Below the pieces are notes generated by a model. That model worked only from the letters and a program-made list of their open reading frames with translations, did no database searches and was not told where the DNA came from. DNA of 64,000 bases, taken from the NCBI GenBank assembly GCA_002914805.1, contig JXTB01000074.1, forward strand, positions 1,078,991 through 1,142,990, in the 5' to 3' direction. Source of the DNA: Parasponia andersonii (lineage: Eukaryota; Streptophyta; Magnoliopsida; Rosales; Cannabaceae). Position 1 is the first letter of the stretch; every line of letters starts with the position of its first letter. The position numbers and the translations under genes are program-made. Below, one piece after another: positions 58,421 through 64,000 of the stretch.

Positions 58421-58720
58421 ATGAGCAACACGATATCCATAACGAAAATAACACGACTTTGTGTTTTTAATGCATGTTTGAGACCAATGGAAAATGCTGA
58501 ACGGTATCAGTGGTTCTTAATAGCACAGACCAATAGAGGTGTGTCTCACACCTTTAAATTTACCCATGGGTTCTGTACCTATAGTGGTGGTGCTTCCTAT
58601 AGCATTGATCAAAACCCATACTACTGCAAAGAAGGAAAATGGCAAGTATGTGTACTTTTTTCTAGACACATGAATTCAAGGAGTTTCAGGCAATTCTTCT
58701 GCCATTACATAATGGAATAG
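58421..58720 (+). CDS. Possible small gene or gene fragment, unrecognised
   Basis: An open frame of 99 codons starts at an ATG after a run of A (aaaaATGAGC). It encodes a mixed-composition protein with several Cys and aromatic residues, for example FTHGFCTYSGGASY and PYYCKEGKW. A donor-like gtatgtg follows GKWQ near 58647, so the true exon may end there. No homologue is recognised and no promoter is certain. Coding status is doubtful. Confidence 0.25.
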   Translation: MSNTISITKITRLCVFNACLRPMENAERYQWFLIAQTNRGVSHTFKFTHGFCTYSGGASYSIDQNPYYCKEGKWQVCVLFSRHMNSRSFRQFFCHYIME

Positions 58721-58743
58721 ATATGGACTTTTGCTATTTGTAC

Positions 58744-58849
58744 TCTTTCGGATTTTCTTTGGTCTGAATGAGAGGGACACCGTCTTGCCTCCAAGTTATC
58801 CCATCTTCATATACTGCTTCTACCACCTCCACATACAAAAGATGCTCCT
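58744..58849 (-). pseudogene. Exon-like fragment on the minus strand, unrecognised
   Basis: After an acceptor-like tgtattag, the minus strand reads EHLLYVEVVEAVYEDGITW and RQDGVPLIQTKENPKEYK, then TAG, about 106 bp with a protein-like composition. No upstream exon is found before the kinase gene. It may be a gene relic. Confidence 0.25.
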
Positions 58850-59720
58850 AATACAAAGTTAAAGAAACAAAAATACAAAAAAAAAAAAAAAAAAAAAAAG
58901 AAAAACAAACGTACGTACGTAAGGAACATCATGCATCTGCAAGTTGTGAGGAATAAGGAATAAGAGAAATGTATAAGGTCCCGTAAACAATATTATGGCA
59001 TGAAGTACCTATCCTCGAATTTTGGATATAAAATATCCAAATGTAGTTGTAGGCTTGACTTTATTGAAAATCACACTCCGAATCCAATGTTGAAATTTAA
59101 GGCTGAAACCTCCTGCGATGCATAATAAATTATACACCCCAAAAATTATATAGTATATAGAAGTGTCGAAGAGAAAATGAGGCTCCTTTTTCCTTCTTCA
59201 AACCTTATTTCAATAAATAAAATTCAATCAGTTTTTATTTTTGACTAAGTGCAGTGTTTCTACACAAATTTTGCTTATTTGCAGTAAAACCAAGTACTGG
59301 ATAGAAAAATGAATCTCCTTGAGAAACTTGCAAATATATATCAAACAAGAAAAATCTATAAATTTGGGTAATAACGATCTATCGTATACAGAATACAGTT
59401 TCTACAATCAAGCATCGCTGTTGAAACGAATTGAAAAGCCCAACAAAAAAATGGCAACAAATAATACAAAAATTCTTACAGTAACATGTAAAAATGTACA
59501 GCTGATAAATATTTTATGAAGGTAAAAAACCTAAGACCCACTTCTTTAAGAACAAATTTTTCTGTGGGAAACAGTGACAGAACCTTCACTAAATTCTTTT
59601 TTTTTTTTCAAAAAAAAAAAAGGAAAAACAAAAAACAAAATAAGCATATGAGCTATTTTCCCCCAGCCTGAACCAAGTTTGAGAAAATATGTAGGAGGAA
59701 GCAACTTTCGAGGGTCAAAA
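58850..59720. other. Sequence downstream of the kinase gene
   Basis: AT-rich, with poly-A runs at about 58876-58898 and a T run followed by an A run at about 59600-59622. The part nearest 59720 is the likely 3' untranslated region of the kinase mRNA (minus strand). No other coding signal was seen. Confidence 0.5.
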
Positions 59721-62700
59721 TTAAACAGGAGGCTGTGTTGTGGGGGGCTGCTGCAGCTGCTGTGGGCTATGTCCTTTTGGAGGAATCTTTGCCGCCATAG
59801 CACGTAATAGGTTCGCGACTTCGGTAAAGCTCGGTCTCTCGGATGGTTCTGATGACCAGCATCTCTCCATCAGCGATCTCCATTCAGGGTCACTAGATTC
59901 CGGGACCAGTGGCCTCAAGGTGTTGCTCACAATACCTCCTGCAATATGTTTGAAAAACTGATTAAAGCACCCCTAATTTCAAGTCTGCCATAAGGGAGCT
60001 GAGCAAAGTGAACTGCAAGAAGGTTACACAATATGAAAGTAAAGGGCAAAGATTACCGATGATGGTCCCATAGTGCAAATCTGCATATGGTTCCTCTCCA
60101 GTGAGGAGCTCCCACATCACAATCCCAAATGAAAACACATCAACCTAGTGAACAAAAACACAATGACACAGATCAGAGGTGCATAGCGAGGAAGAGAGTA
60201 ATCTCATTAGCCGGACCAAGCACAGACCTTCTCAGAAACAAGGCTACTGCTACCATTCAGAAGTTCTGGTGCCATCCAAGGAAGTGTGCCTCGAACACCA
60301 CCGGAGATTAGTGTGTGACATTTCACCTTGGATAGGCCCAAATCACCAACCTGATGGCAGGAGAGGAGCATATGTACCAATTCAATATCTTAAAGAAGCA
60401 AATGATACAAATGCTTAAATCAGACTGCCAAAGGCTTACTCAGATAATCAAAAAGAAAACACGGATGCTACTAGAAAAGCACAATAAATAACGTAAAAAA
60501 AGAAAGTCAATAACAAGAGCGATAGGGCATGTCGCAGACACGCATAGCAATACTCATACACTTCCATAGAACCTACTTCATTTAGAATTTTAATCATTCC
60601 AAATAGTTCTTCTGACTACAGTGGGATAGGATAGAAATCACTACCAGTTGTTCATTCCAAATAGCTCTTTCCACTACGTGTGATAGGATAGAAGTCAATA
60701 CAATTTGTTCAGATGGAATAGGAGTGTACACGGAGCAGGGCGGGGCTTTCGGAAACCCACCCCGCCCGACTGGCTGTGGGAATGGGGCGGGGCCCCGATC
60801 TGCTTCGCCCCGCGGGGCAGTGGGTGCCCCGCCCTGCTGTCCCACTTTTTCTTTTTAAATGAAAAGAAGAAATTAGACGAATTTTTCAAAAAAGGAAAAA
60901 AAAACATATTGGACTTTATCTATATAAATTTAAATTTGATGATTGACTAATCATATACAGTATATGAGAAATATTCATGTATTTATTTATTTATATTTTT
61001 GCTTACTTTTCGTTCGATTTTTATGAGAATCTTATTAAATACAATATCTTTGATTATTTTTTTTCTTTTTTAAAAAAGTCTATGTTTTTCTTTAAATATG
61101 TAAATTTAAATCGAAAAATTGATAGCTGTAGTTATTATAGGAAACAAGACCATAGTTGATCACTTATACACATATATATTATTGAAAGAGAAAACTCCTT
61201 TTTTATTACAAAAAAAATAAAACATCAAGACTTTGGTCAAATGACTTAAGTTAAAAAAAAAATAAAACATCACGACTTTGGTCAAATGACTTAAGTTTTA
61301 TCAAAAGTTAACGTTTCAAAAAATTTTCTTTCCAAACTTGTTAATCATATATTTTCTCATACCCCTTAGCCATTGGAATTGATTTCCTTTAATTGTAAAT
61401 ATGTTTATCAAATAACTGCAGGTTTTATTATTTTTATTATACAATTATAATTGATTTCCTTTTAAATATAAATCTTGCTTTTATTTCAAGAAGAACAATG
61501 GAATAGCTCAACCAATTTTTTTTTTTGGCATTTCATGAAAACAAATATATAATACTTAAATATTAACATTACAAGTAGATAATTTCAAAAAAGAAAAATA
61601 ACGTTATAATATAATAACTCCAAAAAAAGAAAAAGAACGAAAAAAATAATATTACAATAAAATTATGGAATTTCAAAACTCAAAATAGAATATTAAATTT
61701 TTCCTAATATATAGGTTTGGTATTAATGTTTTGATAAATATATACAAATAAGGGAAAAATAAACACAAGATCAGGATTTCAACCTAAAAGAAACATGAAA
61801 TATTGAACTTTTCTTAATGTTTGTTGCAAAAAAATAGATTGTATAAAAAAAAAACCTAGTATACACCATAAACGGGGCGGGAAAAACCCGCCCTGCCCCG
61901 CACGGTGCCCCATTTATTGGGGGGCAAGCGTGCCCCGGCGGCCCACCGGAGATTTTTGCCATTCCTAAGATGGAACAATGATCAAAAGAAAATTCAGGGA
62001 GGTAAACACTTACTGGAGTAATAAAAATTTCCATGGGTTCGGTGGCCCAGAAGGCATCATAAGAGATGCAATAGGCAAAATTTTCAAGGTTTTCTCTGTT
62101 GATTTTGGTTTGTGCACTCTTTCAAGGACTGGGATTGGCAGGTTTACTAATGTATTTGAGCTTCCTTTTAGGTGCTCAGTTTAGAAGGAATTGACCTGAA
62201 CTCTGATTCTAGGTTCATTAGAGATGTTGGAGAGTTCTCATTCCTTAACCAAACAAAGGTCTCTTAGATGTAAAGATAGTAATAAGGGATAGTTAAATGC
62301 AGTGACTGCACTTGAAAACGTTTCTTGCCAAAAGGGGAATTGTGAAATCACTAACCTTGCATATTGGACGGTGAGGATCTCGAAGATTTACAAGTAAGTT
62401 GTCACTTTTTAAATCAAAGTGCACAATATTCTTTCCATGCAGATACTCCATTCCAAATGCAACATCCATGGCAATCAACAGACGCTTACGCTTGTCAAGA
62501 CTCCTGAGACAAATACTTATCTGTCAATGTTTATCACTTTTCGGAACACTCAAAAGTCTACAGTTAAAATGGAAAAAAGTGAAGGACAGTCGGGGAAAGG
62601 AACATATTACTTCTCATTCTTCTGCAAAGCATTTCTTAGAGAACCATTCACCATATACTCTGTCACCGTTGCCACAGAACCCCCAGGACCATCAAGCACG

Positions 62701-64000
62701 ACACCATAGAAAGCTAAAACATTTGGATGGTGCAAGTCAGCCAGCTTGATAGCCTCATTCCAGAAATCATCTCTCTGATATCATATAGAGACATCATCAG
62801 CCATGAACAGAACAGTTTTTTTTTTTTTTTTTTAAAAAAAACTTAAAATTCTTTTAATGAGAAGACACAAACCATGCGCTCTTGCTCTGAAGGTTTCCCA
62901 GCGAAGCACCTATCACTGATCCGCTTGATTGCGACATCAGTACCTCTCCATTTCCCATGATAGACAGTGCCAAAGGTGCCAGAACCTAATTCTTTCAGCT
63001 CTTCCAGGTCACCGTTCTTAATAATCTGCCAGGTAATATGACTAAGGTTAAGGGCAAACTACAGAGAAGAGCGTAACATGATTCAAAATGTAAAACCAAA
63101 ATATTAACCTGCAAACGTCCAATGCCATCAGACACAGGAAAACCCATATTGGCTCTTTCGGGGACTTTCGTCTTAACTACCTGAAAGGTAACGAAAACCA
63201 AAAAACATTAATTGAGGAAACAGGACAAGTATACTTGTGCATATTACAAGCTGAATGTTTATGTGGACCACCTCAACTTTAGCCTTATTCTCAGCACTAC
63301 TCTTTTTAACATTTGCATCTTGAATGAAATTGGTAGCCGACTCAGGATTTGACGGTGTAGCTGGCTGGAAAACAGAGGCAGCTACACCCTCAGCAACAGC
63401 TTGAAGATCATTCCTGATCTGTTCCTCCGCCGAGCCTTTGACAGAATACAAAAGCCATCAACACCACAACAAACATCAAAAAAATATATGAATAAATAAA
63501 GTAAAGGAAGCATTTAGCTGACCTTTTGCCAGCTGAGAGTTCTCTAAACCGAGGTCTTTGTTCAGGATGCCCAATGATGGTTGAACCCCATCTTCCACTA
63601 CGTTTTGTTCCACATTACTGCCCAAGCAGTTCTCACCAAAGGGATCCTTAGTGGCATAAGTTTCTAATTTTGACGGACTTTTACTAGGTCTAGGAGGTGG
63701 AAATTGAGTATCATGGCGCAAATTCCAAGGATCCTGATTGCTGAAAAGTGAGTCTGATGAATCTTGAACATCTCCAGACCTACTAGATGGAGGAAAAGGT
63801 GGTGCATCAATGCTGGGAAATGCAGGGTTGCCATAATGAACTTCAGTACAATCCAGGGGATGTGCTCCAACTTTTGGTTGTGCATAATATCCAGGGTTGC
63901 CCCACATAGGTGGTTGTGCCACCTCATACGATTCGACTAGCCGCGAAGTAGGGATGTATGTAGTAGGGATGTACAGAATTTCTGTAGTCGAACTAGGCAG
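59721..64000 (-). CDS. Raf-like MAPKKK-type protein kinase, 3' part (runs off the window)
   Basis: Nine exons with GT-AG introns are visible: 64000-63523 (partial), 63435-63272, 63180-63109, 63025-62873, 62774-62611, 62503-62356, 60350-60228, 60144-60057 and 59938-59721, giving 535 codons plus stop. The first 238 residues are a Pro/Ser-rich, low-conservation region. The kinase domain then has the loop GSGTFGTVY (252-260 of the visible protein), VAIK with Lys272, the catalytic loop HFDLKSDN (372-379; HRD is HFD), DLG in place of DFG (396-398) and APE (420-422). The tail is Pro/Gln-rich. This combination, with GDLGLSKVK and a WMAPELL activation end, fits plant group B Raf-like kinases, many of which carry an N-terminal PB1 domain that would lie beyond 64000. 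Group B4 members act in osmotic-stress signalling upstream of SnRK2 kinases; that role is inferred. The intron 62355-60351 is about 2 kb and holds a hAT element. Confidence 0.93.
60594..60710. repeat. Tandem duplication (about 59 bp) in the kinase intron
   Basis: cattccaaatag(t/c)tctt...tgataggatagaa(a/g)tca occurs twice in a row, immediately before the hAT target site. Confidence 0.7.
60711..60718. repeat. 8-bp target duplication of the hAT element, left
   Basis: agatggaa, identical to 61968-61975. Confidence 0.9.
60719..61967. mobile_element. Non-autonomous hAT-type DNA transposon in the kinase intron
   Basis: The element begins taggagtgtacacgg and ends (reverse complement) taggaatggcaaaaatctccgg, giving short imperfect TAGGRRTG terminal inverted repeats. 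A perfect 8-bp duplication agatggaa flanks it (60711-60718 and 61968-61975), which is diagnostic of hAT transposition. About 120 bp at the left end and 100 bp at the right end are extremely GC-rich with many gggcggg/ccccgcc palindromes, while the 1-kb interior is AT-rich and non-coding. No transposase is encoded, so it depended on an autonomous relative. It lies wholly in an intron and does not touch splice sites. Confidence 0.88.
61206..61300. repeat. Tandem duplication inside the hAT element
   Basis: aaaaaaataaaacatca(a/c)gactttggtcaaatgacttaagtt occurs twice in direct succession. Confidence 0.85.
61968..61975. repeat. 8-bp target duplication of the hAT element, right
   Basis: agatggaa, identical to 60711-60718. 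The intron sequence resumes here. Confidence 0.9.

Overview
The window is plant nuclear DNA, almost certainly from a eudicot. It has AT-rich intergenic sequence, GT-AG introns, a class II KNOX homeobox gene, a Raf-like protein kinase gene, and nested plant retrotransposons of Ty3/gypsy (Tat and chromovirus), Ty1/copia and LINE type. The genus cannot be read from the sequence. Three host genes are supportable: a 150-residue single-exon gene of unknown function (19959-20411, +); a complete five-exon KNAT3/4/5-like TALE homeobox gene (26330-23457, -); and the 3' part of a Raf-like MAPKKK-type kinase gene running off the right edge (64000-59721, -, nine visible exons).

Layout. 1-1830: unresolved AT-rich sequence. 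1836-14418: one Tat-lineage Ty3/gypsy element on the minus strand with both LTRs, a 5-bp target duplication (ataaa), PBS, PPT, decayed gag-PR-RT-RH-second RH-INT, three tandem-repeat arrays, and an antisense intron-containing gene with its own TATA box and poly(A) signal. 14424-18710: truncated minus-strand copia fragment followed by the 3' end of a plus-strand LINE. 19700-26600: the small gene and the KNOX gene, separated by microsatellite-rich sequence. 26840-28275: long inverted-repeat (foldback) element. 29930-30300: GC-rich promoter-like island with no recognisable gene. 32205-39611: minus-strand non-autonomous LTR element (LARD-like) with about 2.1-kb LTRs and no coding capacity. 39612-56079: 5'-truncated plus-strand chromovirus that has itself received a solo LTR (42393-44125, TSD ataat, with a 758-bp run of N) between integrase and chromodomain, and an 11-kb copia element (44725-55788, TSD ctaga/ctaaa) inside its 3' LTR. 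56080-59720: repeats and two weak coding fragments. 59721-64000: the kinase gene, whose longest visible intron carries a 1.25-kb hAT-type element (60719-61967) with a perfect 8-bp target duplication.

Two themes recur. First, the retroelements are old: stop codons, frameshifts, deleted motifs and several changes at catalytic residues. Second, three isolated N bases (9801, 11082, 51208) sit at abnormal joins inside retroelements. Two are flanked by direct duplications (751 bp diverged; 1587 bp apparently identical), so some of the structure is probably assembly artefact. The most interesting biology is the antisense gene inside the Tat element, the orphan promoter-like island near 30.1 kb, and the hAT insertion with GC-rich ends in the kinase intron. 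No operon, CRISPR array, rRNA or tRNA gene was recognised.
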